In this document: piece by piece, positions 19,891 through 33,158 of the stretch | Numbering within the stretch: position 1 is the first letter of the stretch | Layout of the letters: the number at the start of each line of letters is the position of its first letter | NCBI GenBank assembly: GCA_034096865.1 | Contig: JAWQFJ010028585.1 | Location: 1-64,000, forward strand | Direction: 5' to 3' | From: Theodoxus fluviatilis | Taxonomy: Eukaryota; Mollusca; Gastropoda; Cycloneritida; Neritidae | DNA: 64,000 bases | Notes under the pieces: model-generated | Database searches by the model: none | The model's input: the letters and a program-made list of their open reading frames with translations, nothing else | What the model was told of the DNA's origin: nothing | Translations under genes and position numbers: made by a program

Positions 19891-22800
19891 ATTTTACTGC
19901 CTTAAAAAAAAGTTCAAACCTAACCCTCAGCAATCCTTCTGGCAAAAAGGTTGAATAAAGCATAACATTGGATTCTATTCTGGTCCCTATCTGAAGAATT
20001 CTTGTCGGGCAGTCATAATGACCACAAGCAGCCTGGATGGTTTGGGTGCATAACATGCAACAGTCATGGAAAGTCTAGGCTTCAGCAGACAAATGGGGAG
20101 TGTCACTCATCCATCAGACAGGCTGACAGCATGGGAAGTGACCTGGGAATAGTGAGACAGCATTGTCTCGCTTACTGTGTGGAAACAGTAACTTTATTTA
20201 TCAAACTTGTTTAGTTTTCTTTAAATGTGACTGAAAGTGTTAACAGGCAGGTTTCAACTACTAATTCTAAAATCTTCCTTAAAAGGTTAAAAATTCTTTC
20301 TCATGTTCTGAGTTGTTCATCCACCTGAGCAAATTGTGGGTAAACGTGTCTGCCAAAGCTTCCAGCATGCACAAGGTGCATGCAGGACTCTGTTAGACAA
20401 AGTTCTCTGGTGTGCTGGTCTGTACCAGTGTTGGGAGCAACGTCTCTAGGATTGAAAAAAAAAGCAGCGACTCTGAGACCTGTCCTCAATGACCAGCTCT
20501 GCATATCTGTTGAACAAAGTCTATTATGCCTCTTTGTGGCTTGGCATGGATGACCCGTCTGATGCATGGTGAATTAAAGATCATGAGAAGTGCTGGACTA
20601 TAGAAAACAAGTCCAAGTCTGTGGTCCTTCTTCAGCTCCCCAGCTATATGATATTGAGCTATGACTTGCTCATCTTGTGTGGAAAAGAAAATTGGGTACT
20701 TTGTGTGGTGTACAGGTCGGATTTGTCAGAGATGCTGATTGCCTCTGTGAATTGACACACAACTCATCAGGATAGGCCCTGTCTTCTGTGTTGAGTCTTT
20801 GGAGCTCTGGTATGTAAACGGCTTCACTGCATTCAATGATGTTCCCAGAGGCGACGTGCATAGGAATTTAGGAAGGCTAGATGTAGGGCTTACCTTGAAC
20901 ACTTTCTCACTTTTTTTTCTAAACACACACCCCCCCCCCCCCCCCCCAAAAAAAAAAAAAAAACAACAACAAAACAACAAAGAATCAATAATGAATGATT
21001 ATAGATACTTGACCTAGATAGGACTTGCATCAGGTGGGGGACCTTAGCCCATCTTCCAAGCCAGGGGTGCTGCTCCAGAGTTGAGGCCTACCCAGGAGAG
21101 ATGAGTTTTTGAAATTGTTGCCACGTACTGTTCGTTTGGTGTCTTGGCATCATCTCACTGGATCACCTTTAATGCAGAATCAAAGCATCTCTCTCCTGTT
21201 TTCCTGTCCAATCAGCAACTAGCTAAATGCTTGCATCAGACAACACGGTTCATGGCGGCTTTCAGCCTTTGAAGAATCAGTCTCTCGAATTTGAAGAGTA
21301 AGAGAGGGGGAAATAAGACAGGGGGAAAAGTGATATTCATAACATCACATGCGACAGTCGCTTCATCACTGCCCTCAGCTTCATGCAATTCAGCAACTGC
21401 CCTGTCCATGCAAGCCTTGGCTTCTTTTTTTTCTGTAGAGTTTGGGGGAGGGCATGTCTGTGTGTGCAGGGGATGTCTGTGTGTGCATGGGATGTCTGTG
21501 TGTGCATAAGTGTGTGTGGAGTACAGACATTCCAATCACTATCTAGACTTAGACAACATAGACATGTCATAAGAAACAGAATTTACTGCTTTTGCTGCTG
21601 TCTAATTTGTAAAAGATACGTGGAATGAACATGTTCCTCCAAGTGATCACACTTGCATTCTTATACTTGTGAACATGCTGCTTGACTGCAATGAATGAGC
21701 GTATTTTAGTTCTTGACTTGTGATGTTTTCAGTTGTTCTCAATTTGTGTACAAAAACTTGTACACAAGATTTTGGTACAATAAAGTGTCATCAGCTGTAC
21801 TGCCTTGTCTTCATCAATGCTTGAGACCTTCACAAGACTGCTTCCTTCCTATCCAAATGTCTTCATGCACAGGGATACACCTTCATATTTACATTTGCCA
21901 TGTTCTTTATTTTCAAAGCTAGGCAATGTATTGTTGTCCCATTTTCACAGTTCTTGAACAAAGGAAGATGAAAAAACCCAGGAAGATTCAGTTTCACAAT
22001 CACATCAGATTTATTATGAGAGATTGAAGACACGTACTGACAGTGAATTCAGTATGTACAACTTAAAGCTCACAATCACAAACTCCCATACAAGCAATTA
22101 CAACTAGGCCTTGTAGCTGCCTCTCTGTTCAGTAAACACTCCCAATTATAAATTTGCTTGCATTCATCAGGTTATTCTATTGAACACAGGGTCAAGTCCA
22201 TTGACAGTCACAAGTATAGCATGTGAAGGGATATAAGACAGATAACAGCAAAACAAAAATTTACCACAAGGAATTGCACAAGCCATTTCAGTGAATTTGT
22301 GAACTGGATATGCACTGAATTATATCTTCATGCTAAATTGCAAACTTTACCTGTGTTATATAGAAAAATTGCACATTATATCATACTTGGATTCTCTCCA
22401 TACATTAGCAGACTATATGATTCAATCTGTCAATAATTTGATAACTTATTTGGGAGATAATGTACCCACATTAAGGACAAGAGTGCTTAGCTTTCTACTA
22501 TGCAATGCTGATAATTTCAGTCTTTGATTTGCCACAGTTCACAGTAATTTATTTCGCCAAGTGACATCATTTTAAAAACGAGCACGAGGAAAACTAAGTG
22601 ATGAAGGCTAAAAGAAACAAAACAAAAAGCCAAACGCATGCATCGCTTACACACCCTAACACGCCGTTTATACAAAAAAAAATATGGACATTACCCCATG
22701 TACCTGACACTCACGCCTCACACGCAGCTGCACACAGACGAGAGATAAGACTGCACCTGGACCCAAAGGGTTAACTGGTAAATGGGGCAATATACAATGA

Positions 22801-23129
22801 ACAGTTAAAGTTACTGTTTAAGAACTAATCGCTCAGCAGATTGGAGTACAAGAGATGCTCAGCTTCCAGTTTTCACTATTCAACTAGTATGAAGAGAACC
22901 TCTGATGAGAGAAACCTCCCACACACAAACCCTTCCATCACATATTCCTGTACAGAGACAAGAGTTAATCACAACTCCACACATGGTAGAGAACCGCTTA
23001 AGACCATGAAACGAGGAATCACACTACATAATCAATTTAATGTAATTGCACCATCGGTTTAAATGAAGCAAAGCAATGCAATCTGTCCACAGCAAGATGA
23101 TGGGCACATTGATTTCAAACAACATGAAA
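19891..23129. other. non-coding; no gene recognised
   Basis: It contains a C18-A18-type homopolymer junction at about 20931-20963 and a GTGTGT-rich patch at 21459-21520. I see no ORF with recognisable domains and no exon-like segment for the missing EXD1 C-terminus. Confidence 0.5.
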
Positions 23130-24290
23130 TTGGAATAAATTATACTGAAATGGACTGTTAGTCTTCATCATCATGATAACATGAAACGGTTTTGTGTTGT
23201 CATTCAATTTCAAAGTAATATTGACCAAAAATCTGTTAGGGACAGTAAGTCTACACTGAACTGATGGAATGTCAGATTATGCTGAAACATAACTGCTCAT
23301 TCGGTCGCGACATAAAAATTATTCCCTCATTCTCGTCGACATGAAATGGGCAGTTGGTCTTCACCAGTGTGAAATGGACCATCAGTCATAACTGAATTGT
23401 CAGTCTGCACGTACATGTGTGTCTGCATGCGTGATTGCGTCTGCAGGGCATGGTGAGGGCCAAGCCTGTGTGTGTATGGCACACAGCTGCATCCTTTAAG
23501 TTACTCACTCAGAAGTACAAATGTCCCCAGTGGCAATTAATGTTGTTTGGAGCATCAATGGCCCATTTGTCTACTCAAGTCCAAAGTTCCATAACTATAA
23601 GTTTCAGGTGAGGAGCTGAACTCTGTCACCACTGATATGAATGGCCTGGGAAATTCCCACTGAAATAAATGAGCTGCCACCCATTATCAAATTAAATAAA
23701 ACGGCATAGCCCATCTACCAAACATGTTACAATCCTGTCTGTCTCCCATGCAATGGACTGTCAGTCTGCGATGAAATGAAATGGATTGGATTGTAGGCCG
23801 ACAATGAAATGAAATGGACAGTCTGTTGATGATGATGTGGACAGGCAGTATACACTAACGTGAAGCTGCCGTCTGTCACAACAATATGAAATGGACTTTC
23901 AGCTGACAATGAAATGAAATGAAAGGGACAGTCAGTCACAGTACAATAAAATTGTCACATGACAACATTAACAAAATGCTACAAACTGTCTGTCAACAAT
24001 TATAATATGATATGGGTAGTCAGTCTACATGTTTACCGATACAAAATGGCCAGTCATGCGCATTGAAATGCTGTAGACTGTCATTATAAATTAAATAGTC
24101 CTCTTATGAAGACAGTCTGTCAACAGTAAAAATGAAATTGACTGTAACTTGATAATGAAATGCTATGAACTGTCAGTCAAAAATAACAAGTCTTTAATGA
24201 AATGAACTGGACTGTCAGTTGATCAGTTAACAATGAAATGAAATGGTCTGTCAGTTGACACTGAAATATGGAGCATAAATTAACTATGAT
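23130..24290. repeat. diverged minisatellite with ATGAAATGGAC-GTCAGT core
   Basis: Variants of AATGAAATGAAATGGACTGTCAGT recur irregularly, clearest at 23745-23940 and 24120-24265, with spacers of roughly 20-50 bp. The copies are too diverged for an exact period. Confidence 0.6.
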
Positions 24291-27200
24291 ATGATTCTCT
24301 ATACACATCCAACAGGTGCTGTCAATCGACACTGGAGTGAGAATGTACAGTCATTCCATTTCAGAGAAGGAACTTGGGCACCCAGTTCTTGGCACACAAC
24401 TTCAAAGCCAGTCTACAAGAACTTGTGGGTCTCAACCATGACCCTGTAGCTGTGGTGTTAAGATCATTCATTCATGTTTGAATACATTAAGTACTATCAA
24501 TGTATGGCATGGTTATGCAAGGAGGATAAATTAGAGTGCAAGAGAAAACCACGAACCTGTCTGAGTACCTCAAAGATAGGTCTGTGGTGCATTCCCTGCA
24601 CCAACAATCATTTGCAAGCAAGCTAGTCAAAGGCAAACAAAGCAAATCTTTCCATTTCTCGCAGTGATCACTGTAATCACACAATGTTAAATTGGTAAAC
24701 TCTTAGCAGTTAAAATAGTCTCTGAAACCCAGAAGGTGCCTGCTCGTTGCAGTCACGTTGACTTACACTTCAAGTTTCTTCCATCAGCCAGCGATAAAGC
24801 ATGTTAACTCTGCTTGCAAGCTAGACGATTTCATCTGACTGCTTCTAAGAAATACACCTCTAGTCTGCCACAAACCGACAACGAAAGATCCCACCGATTC
24901 CACAACAGTCCATCTGCAAAGACCCTTAGGCCTGTGTGCATGGATCCCCACTATTTTTAAGTCTCCACTGTGTCTGCGTTTCTGTGCAGTGCACACTTGG
25001 CAACAACCAAGATGACATCACTCACACTGATTCCATTGCAGTTTATTTGCAAAGACTCTCTGTGTGTTGGTCCGCACAGCCTCCAGGACTCCGCAACAAT
25101 TTTGTTGCAGTCCATAGTAGACATTGTACTACCACATGACCTGGCTCTACAACATTCTATTACATGCAAAGAGTATAAAGCAATGTGTCTAAGATCTCCA
25201 CACAACCTACTGATCTTCACAGCATCTCCAGTGCAGTGCAATGCGTGCATTAGAACGGCAAGATTTCATCGTCTCCAAAATGGTCCAGGACAAAGAGCAC
25301 AGTCCAATGTAGGTCCTCGCAGTCTACAGGACTCTACATCTGTCACACTGAAATACATGCATTACAACAGCACAAGATCCTCCGTCAGTCTTCCAAGGCT
25401 GTCCTGAAACATGCCTCTATCTATGGATTTGGTTTTTTCCTCATCTGCAATCCAGTAATCCAGTAATGCTGACTTGGATACTTGTAACAATGTTCAGAGG
25501 TAAATGAGATGTTTCAGTACAATGCAGCTGTCTGAAGTTTTCAGCAGTTCAGCGGAGACCTCAGTTCCAAGGCTGTGGTCCTCCCTCCCATTCATTTGGC
25601 AGCAGCAAGGGAATGGAATAAGAAGGAAAGGGAGTGATGTTATGGGGCCATTTCAACAATACCCTGTAGAGTGCTGCATCGTGATTCCCTGAGGCTTCTC
25701 AGTCATGCTGACGCTAAGCATTCAAGTACCATACCCTGCATGATGTGGTCTAGAAAACGGCGAGGGTTAGATTATTGCACCTGATGATGGTGCGCAGACA
25801 TATAAATCACATCGTCACACCAACAAGATTATTTTGGACATTAGCACAGCAGTCACCAACAAGAGCAGTGTGCAGGACTTGTCATAGCCAGTTCCAGATC
25901 CCCCATTCCTCAGCTTTCCCTGCAGTCACAGGCCCAACTAACAACTGCAATGCTCAAGTTTTTCTAAGAATCTGCCCGCCACAGCATTACTAGAGATACG
26001 CGACAAGTCCATATACAAGGCTTTCAACAGTTGTACATACCCTGTCATGCCAAAGCATAAAATCACTTCATTTTTTTCAACTGCTAAAGACCGTCAACAG
26101 GATATGATAATAGTTGTCTGATCAGCATCACATAGGGAGAAATGATTTTCAGCTAAGGGTTTCCGAGATGTGCTCCAGCGAAGCTCAATAACAAGAGTCT
26201 CCATACCTTGTGTGCATGCATCTTGCAAACTCACAAACAAACAGAAAGGGAAGCTGAATGTATCTTAACAGATGCAACAAAAGATATATGCTGGATTTGA
26301 AGCATATCTTAATACAGCACATGAAGAAAAATGAACAATTTATAATGTTATCTTAGATTGTACTTGGCTGCCAATCAACCCTTAATCACACTGCTACTCA
26401 AAAAGTGGTGCTACTATTAGATGCAGACTTGCAGTTTTGAAGAAAAGCATGCTCAGAAGTCCAGCCCTCAAGCAGTAAGGTTTAGCCTCCTCCTGTACAC
26501 ACTCATGAAAACCAAACAGCTGTGACTGAGATCTGGACAGGCAAGTCCCATACTGCAGTGAGGTAATTAAACACCACAGATGTATGTACGAGGAAAGTTG
26601 AGTTAACAAACAGTCACTTCATTTTTTCATTGACTGCGAGGTTAGTCCCTTTCAATTCACTAAGTACTGCAAGATTACAAAATCCACTCTCAAGATGTGA
26701 AGGAGAACAGAGCCAACATAATCAGGTGCAAATTAAGTTCTTTGGACAAAGCAAAAGACTTGCACACTCAGACGTTTCACTGCCATCTTGTCCAGTGTTG
26801 ATCAATACGTCATATCATCGCTATTATGCTACAAGATTGAGGCATCTGTCTTGTCCTCTGTCAAAGTAATGTAAATTGTCATCATATCTTTAGTGTAATT
26901 CCTCCATCTGTATCTTCATTTACCCAAGCGTCAGAAGAATTATCTCTGCCAAGATTGGAGAAGAAAGCCAATCCCTGTGAACACTTGTCAAAGGAACTGC
27001 ACAATTTCTGTACTGCCTGCCACCTTAAGCGTATCTGCACAATGCTATGACATCAAGAAAGCCATAGCATGAACATGTTTGATTCTACCAGATAAAAATT
27101 GACTGAACAGACATCCAATTCATTTCAGTACAAATCAAAATATGGATATTTCAGAAAAAGATGGTGATGAGAATTTTCTATTATCACTGATATCTAAAGA

Positions 27201-27679
27201 TTCTCTCACATTTTCTCAAAAGCATTTTTGTCTATACACTCCTTTCAGGCAACCCAATCCACTCAAGAGATGAAATTCAGATGACCGAGCATTCCATGCA
27301 TGCAATCCATAGCAACACTTACAGGGTGAGACTGGCATGTCATGAATCTTTGTGCACACAAGAATCCCATTCACACCACCATAGGCAAGTAGAACTCTAT
27401 GTAAAACAAAAAATAGTGTGGCACAACATTTGATGGTTGACGCTTGACAATCACAGTAAAACCTAATAAATCTGAAGCTCTCCAAAAAATCACTATAAGA
27501 CACTTCAAGAGAATTTAAGAGATCTTATGAAAAAAAATGTTTAATGTACAAGACGCATCAATGTAGCGGAGCAGTACCTCTGCCAGATACCCAAGCGCCC
27601 ATTCTGACTTTCAGACATCTTAAAGGGTTATTTATTTATTTATTTATTTATTGAAGACACGATGCTCTTCATGTATAAG
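24291..27679. other. non-coding; no gene recognised
   Basis: Only short shadow ORFs occur. A TTTA tetranucleotide run lies at about 27630-27653, just before the LINE fragment. Nothing else could be assigned. Confidence 0.5.
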
Positions 27680-28805
27680 CTGCTATGAAATCCTGCTATC
27701 CTGGAGATACACTGGAGCGACTACATCACAAATGTGGAAGTTTTGTAACAGTCTCAACTCACCAGCATAGAGATCATGCTTTTGAGATCTCAGCTGCGCT
27801 GGGCAGGCCATGTTTCAAGAATGGAAAACCACCGCCTGCCCAAGGTAGCACTATTTGGTGAGCTTTCCACTGGTCGACTTGAAAAAGAGATACAAAGACT
27901 CTCTCAAGAAAGCCCTCATCTCCTGCAACATCGATCCCCGACAGTGGACCTCCGTCACTGCTGACAGAGATATCTGGCACCACACCATCAATGAAGCCAC
28001 GGCAGTGTTCAGAGATGAAAATGTTCAGGTTTTTCAGGGTTTTTTTGGTCATTTATCTGGACTTTTTAGAGGGTTCAGGTTTATTTTTAAGGAGACTGGC
28101 TTTTTGAGAATGGAAATGAAGGCCCCCAAAGGCAATATCTACACAGAGTGATCAACCCAAGAGTGCTTGAGTCAAACCCTGCAGGAGCCAACCCAGCCAT
28201 TATGTGGACCAAAATGGAGATCTGAAGAAAAAACTGGTGTCCCAACCATTTTGTTGCATGCCTTCCAAAGCGACCTGAAGCTAGATGTTCCCAGTCCACT
28301 AATCAGGCGGGCTCACAATGCAATAGCTAAGAAGAGAAAAGCTGTTGACATTAGAGACTTCTTTTCCCCCCCCAAAAAAAAAGCCAAGTTAGAAGAGAAT
28401 CCATGGCTTCATGCCAAGTGCTGCAGGCTTTCCACTGAAATTGCCAGTTCCTGTACTTCTCCAGCAAGTCCATTAAAGTTGTCGGTGAAACAAGTAAGTG
28501 ATAGTCCTGCCTCCTAGACCTGTGCTTCGCCGCTTCAATATTGCATACCCGAAAAAAAGTTCAGGCTTTTTTTGGTTACCCACTTTTCATCCCTGAGTGT
28601 TGGAGAGCTCCCGCAGGGACACACTGAAGGAGAAGCGCCAGAGGAGAAAAAAACCGAGAGGGCTAGACCCTGGCCGGATCTTCCCCTGCGGTCGCTGTGG
28701 TCGGGCTTGCCGGTCCCGCATCGGCCTCTACAGCCACCGTGTCTGCGGTGGACGTGGACAGCAGCATCAACTCATCTTCGTTCGCGAAGCAGCGCCATAG
28801 TATAG
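27680..28805 (+). mobile_element. LINE C-terminal fragment, frameshifted and interrupted by about 570 bp
   Basis: The plus strand gives ILEIHWSDYITNVEVL, a stop, SIEIMLLRSQLRWAGHVSRM and HRLPKVALFGELSTG, and in another frame KRYKDSLKKALISCNID and WHHTINEATAVF. This is the well-known C-terminal tail of a non-LTR reverse transcriptase. The final part, RRDTLKEKRQRRKK ... FPCGRCGRACRSRIGLYSHR, resumes at about 28597. The segment 28022-28590 between them is foreign and bordered by GTTCAGG-T(n) on both sides. Confidence 0.8.
28167..28517 (+). other. ORF inside the LINE-interrupting segment, basic/nuclear-like
   Basis: The 116-codon frame ends with LKLDVPSPLIRRAHNAIAK, AVDIRDFFSPPKKKAKLEEN and a Ser/Pro-rich tail. 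PPKKKAK looks like a nuclear localisation signal, and VDIRDFF resembles the hydrophobic half of a PCNA-interaction box but lacks the leading Gln. I do not recognise the family. It may be an exon of a transposon protein or chance. Confidence 0.3.
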
Positions 28806-30555
28806 CTATGAAAAATAATTTGTGTGCTGTACTCTACGAACCATCACGCATTAATACGCACCATCAGACATAAATATCAATCATCAGGTATCTCTATGGA
28901 TCATCAGGAATAAATATGTATGTACGTACCATCAAGTATTATGCAAAGACACTGCAGGGAAGGCCAATGCAAGGCAAAGCAAAGAAAACAAGCGTGCTCT
29001 CATGTTTATTCATTAACGTGGCCTCAGTTGTTTGTCATTTAGGTCATGGGTGTGCAGATGTACCACTACTTGATTCCTTTCACACCGGTTACAATTTTTT
29101 CTTTCAAAGTTTCCCTTGTTACAACAAATGTTTAAAATGATCATGATACAAATCTGCACTTATGGTAAGCATGACACCAAGAAGAATAATACACTATTAA
29201 CAATCATTTCCAGCCAATATTGCAAACAACCAACAGGGCTACATTAAAAGTCTAAACACTGCTAAGAAGGAGAGAGCATCAATGACAGTACGGTATAAAA
29301 ATATGGAATCGGCTCAATGCCACGCTGTAAGCAGTGTGGGACACGTGAAGGATGATGCAGAGGAGGCTCTGACTGTGGCATTACTGTGTCTGCAGTTCCG
29401 TAGCTTTCCACAGCAAAGTTCTTCGATAGCGTCATTATTTCAGCATCTTCCATTAGACAAGGGAAAAACCATCTCAGTCTCCAAATCATCAGGCAACTTG
29501 TCTCCCCCACCCCACCCCCAATGATACAACCATAACACTGACCATTGCATCTGATGTAGTGCCTTTGAACCAGTGACAATACTTTTGGTTTCCCAAGGCA
29601 TTTATTCTACAACTGCTGTCCCCTTTAGTAGAAGTACAAATAATAATGTATGGCCGGAGCTGCTCAATGCCCCCCTTATCCACTGGAGCTCCTGGAAAAG
29701 AAATTTTTTCTTTCTTTTTAATGTGACTGGAGTGAAACCCTCCATTTCTTCCTGTGTGTGTAGGTGGTTTTCCCTTCCATCACACATCTGTGAGTGCACA
29801 AACATCATCACTGACAGGTCACACATCTGTGAGTGCACACACATCTGTGAGTACACACACATCTGTGAGTGCACACACATCTATGAGTGCACACACATCT
29901 GTGAGTGCACACACATCTATGAGTGCACACACATCTGTGAGTGCACACACATCATCACTGACAGGTCACACAGTGCTGCAGGCTCCCAAAGATTAAAAGC
30001 ATCCCCTCACATCATGTACATGATATGTCTTTTCTACTGACCCAACCACTATGTTATCCATTATCATCGTGCCCCAACAAACATAGCATGCAAGCAAATG
30101 TCAACAACCAAGCATTTCTGGCCAGGTGTATCAAACAACCCAAGCCAGTAATATACTTCGTCCCAGACGAACCCGCAAGTTCAGATATTCACACAAAGGA
30201 TACTTCAAACACAAATGTTTCCAGACTTGGAAGTCCACACATTCCTCATGACAAAACTCTTCTCCTCTTCCTCTGGTGAGGGAGAGTTGACCATGGGTTC
30301 AGGTCATTTGAATGTGAACACACAGTGTCCATACAACTTACACAGTCCCTGGCAAAATCTTGCAAACCCAAATGCCGCCACATGCATGTATCTACATCCT
30401 CACATGCCTAAGTCTCCAAGCTGAAGAAGCACAACAGATGATGACCAGAACTATCCAAGGCCAGCACACATTTTCCTGCGCTGTCCAACAGTTGCTACTG
30501 TGGATGAAAGACACATGGTAGAGACAGAGGTTGTCTGGACGTTCCACCATTCCCA
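28806..30555. other. 3' flank and presumed 3' UTR of ATG16L1 (minus strand)
   Basis: Non-coding. Candidate minus-strand poly(A) signals AATAAA occur at about 29600 and 29005, but the end of the transcript cannot be fixed from sequence. It contains the 20 bp minisatellite at 29779-29965. Confidence 0.4.
29779..29965. repeat. 20 bp minisatellite, ACACATCTGTGAGTGCACAC
   Basis: About eight near-identical units, differing mainly at GTGAGT/ATGAGT and by two units with CATCACTGACAGGTC inserts at the ends. It lies in the ATG16L1 3' flank. Confidence 0.85.
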
Positions 30556-30649
30556 TCAAAAGTCTGACCACAGAATGACCTTCTTAGAACGCTCACAGCT
30601 CAGCATGGACGTCCCGTTGGGGCTCCATGCACAGGCATAAACTGTGTGT
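30556..30649 (-). CDS. ATG16L1: ATG16L1 terminal exon o: last WD blade and stop
   Basis: 94 nt including TGA at 30556-30558. It encodes HTVYACAWSPNGTSMLSCER and SKKVILWSDF, matching vertebrate [28 protein letters not shown] in length and end point. Confidence 0.95.
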
Positions 30650-30717
30650 CTGGAAAGCAGAGGGGAACAAGGGCTTAGAGAGGTTAGTCAGTCTCTACCC
30701 CTAACAGACAGACAGAC

Positions 30718-30932
30718 ACACACACACACACACACACACACATACCTCACTCACACACACACCTACATAGAGGGACAGTCTCACAAACACACACATACAC
30801 ACACACACACACATATACTACACTCACACACACACACACACACACATATACTACACTCACACACACACACACACACAAAGAGTCCTACAAAAATAGGATT
30901 AAGATCACACAATAAGAATGCAAATGTCAAAG

Positions 30933-30971
<39 letters not shown>
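30718..30971. repeat. (CA)n microsatellite cluster in ATG16L1 intron n-o
   Basis: Several CA runs broken by TATACTACACTCA units and a 50 bp unique spacer. It fills nearly half of a 584 bp intron. Confidence 0.95.
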
Positions 30972-30973
<2 letters not shown>

Positions 30974-31233
30974 AAGGAAGATTTTATAACAAGAATTATT
31001 CATTAATTCACAGACATCACAACTTTTTTTAGGCTTCTCTGAGCGTGCAAGCCATGGTGACAACAGAAGATTCAACTATCAGCCAAAGCAACGTGTCTCC
31101 ATCTCTAGAATAACTAAGCAATTCATTTTCTTCACACAGATTTGCCTTCAATCTGAACAAAATATCTTCCTTCCGAAAAAGATCCTGGGGAAATTTAAGC
31201 AAGTCCAAAATGCAAGATCTTGTGAGTACTCAC

Positions 31234-31332
31234 GTGTGCTCCTTGAGGACTCTCTCAATCTTGGTGGTGTTGACATTCCACACGTACACTCCACCATCAC
31301 TGCCACCAGCAACAGCAAAATCTCCATCTGGG
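31234..31332 (-). CDS. ATG16L1: ATG16L1 exon n: WD repeat 6
   Basis: 99 nt, phase 2 to 2. It encodes SPDGDFAVAGGSDGGVYVWN and VNTTKIERVLKEH, with a TTATAG acceptor and a GTGAGT donor. The acceptor and first about 63 coding bases are duplicated 96 bp upstream on the minus strand (31366-31461). The upstream copy lacks a donor, so the copy given here is the usable exon. Confidence 0.93.
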
Positions 31333-31461
31333 CTATAAGCAAGGAGTCAGCCATAAGGTACTGTATTGACATTCCACACGTACACTCCACCATCACTGCC
31401 ACCAGCCACAGCAAAATCTCCATCTGGGCTATAAGCAAGGAGTCAGCCATAAGGTACTGTA
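31270..31461 (-). repeat. 96 bp tandem duplication overlapping ATG16L1 exon n
   Basis: 31270-31365 and 31366-31461 match at all but about one base. Each copy includes the branch/acceptor region and about two thirds of exon n. Confidence 0.93.
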
Positions 31462-31955
31462 TTTTTCAGACTACAAGGCACTACTTTATGTTAGGTGCAC
31501 CTCCCTTTTTTTGGTGTAAAAACTCTACTTCAGCTACATATAAGGCGAGCAACAAAATTCATCCTTAGCAACAAGAGCACACATGATACAGACTGTGAAC
31601 AGCTGAAATATATTACAGACAGACAAATCTTTATTTATCCACATGTGGAAATTCATTATCGCAACATGTGCTGATAAATTTGAAGCAGCATGTGCACTTG
31701 CAGTCCTTGGTAAGTGGTACAATTTCTGTCTTGAGTGTGAGTATTTTGGCCATGACAATAGTGCTACCATTGTATAAGGCACAGGGATCACTTTGGAGGA
31801 AAAAGTATTTTCTTATACTGTAATAGTCTGAAAATATGGCAATCCAAGCCTTGTGGAGTGGAAGCTATGTATACAGCACACTGGGCAAAGAGATTTCAAT
31901 GCCAGGTTTACATTAAACATCCTCCCTAACTTCACTCTTTGTCCTCCTCCAAGCT

Positions 31956-32098
31956 GGGGCGCGTTTGTTACGCATAGAATCTTGAGAGAATCTCGAGGGC
32001 TAGGTGTTGCCTAAGTTTCTCGCTCATTAGCCATAGGTGCGTCTCACTCGCCTTCAACTAGCCATCAAGGCGAGCCACTTGCCTAACAAATGCGCCCC
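31956..32098. mobile_element. 143 bp MITE-like element, intron m-n
   Basis: The ends GGGGCGCGTTTGTTA and TAACAAATGCGCCCC are inverted copies with one mismatch. There is no coding capacity. A possible short target duplication (AAG-) is not certain. Confidence 0.7.
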
Positions 32099-32577
32099 AA
32101 GTGATTGGTGGCTTTCATGCTAGCTTCCCTTGGCTTTGATATGTCACCCAAATTGCTGTCAAGCAGATGTTCTATATCTCATAATTCATGTGTTTTCTCA
32201 AATCTTTTCTTTGTTACCTCTAACATGTGTAAAATAAGGCAGCCTTGATTGATACATATACCTGTTCTTAATCCACAAATCTTTCAAAATAAAATGACAG
32301 TATCAGCCAAAAGTTGTGACCATTTGCAAAACTATCTTTGGATGATCCATTTTTTAAAAAGGGGATATCTTTCATGCTTTTGCACATCCACGGAAGACAT
32401 ACAGAATCTGGTTAAGGTGTCATGATATAAAGTTCAATGCCATAAATCTGTTAGTAAAATGCTAAAGAGCTACTCTAGTATCCTCTTTATTTCCAGCATA
32501 CAAAAGCATCAGCAAGCACGCTCTCTAAAAGCTATGCGAATGTCCAGATACACAAACAGGCACAGGGTTGTCATTAC

Positions 32578-32625
32578 CTGAAAGCTACCCTGGCAAAATC
32601 ACAGCCTGTCTTGAAGTTGTCATCA
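32578..32625 (-). CDS. ATG16L1: ATG16L1 exon m: WD repeat 6 start
   Basis: 48 nt, phase 2 to 2. It encodes DDNFKTGCDFARVAF, corresponding to APGFKCGSDWTRVVF. Very small, but its phases fit both neighbours and its splice sites are clear (TTGCAG, GTAATG). Confidence 0.9.
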
Positions 32626-33073
32626 CTGCAAAAAACACAAAATATGAATATTCACCAAAATTGTGAATGATCATACACAGAATAAAAGGATGCTGTAAAA
32701 ACAGGAGCAAAATCAAACATCTTTGCTTGCATTAAATGTCTGCACAAGACAACAAAATATGAAAACTTTTAGTAATACAAATGAAATGGCTTCATAACCC
32801 ATTTCTTTAGGAATAATGATGTAACTTACATTGTAAGTAATCAGCATGCATCATAACAATGATTCATTATTTACTTTACATTTTACTCAAGAATATGAGA
32901 CTACGAGTTAGATGAATTGGTAGCATGAATGATCCCAGCTTATGCTTGATCACATGCACACTCTCTTGTATCACCATGTGACTGGCTTTGTGGAGGGCTT
33001 GTGAATATAGACTCCCAGTTCAATTTGGCAGACACAGAATTCACATCAATAATGTGATGTGGCCAACACTCAC

Positions 33074-33158
33074 CATAGCGTGGCCGAGACTTGGTTCATC
33101 CTGAGGTCAATCACCTTCAGGGAGTCGTCTCGAGTACAACACAGCACACTGGTCCGAT
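33074..33158 (-). CDS. ATG16L1: ATG16L1 exon l: WD repeat 5
   Basis: 85 nt, phase 1 to 2. It encodes RTSVLCCTRDDSLKVIDLRM and NQVSATL, matching [21 protein letters not shown]. The nested TTAA elements begin about 120 bp upstream of its acceptor. Confidence 0.95.

Noticed and set aside
20799..21017. Possible extra EXD1 exon with a GTAAGC-like donor on the minus strand
   Set aside because: Wrong strand for EXD1 and no similarity to the exonuclease fold.
29754..29996. Repeat-protein ORF SVSAHTSVSAHTS
   Set aside because: Translation of a 20 bp minisatellite.
31148..31450. 100-codon minus ORF beginning MADSLLIAQMEIL
   Set aside because: Out of frame with ATG16L1 exon n; it is long only because the 96 bp duplication repeats an open frame.
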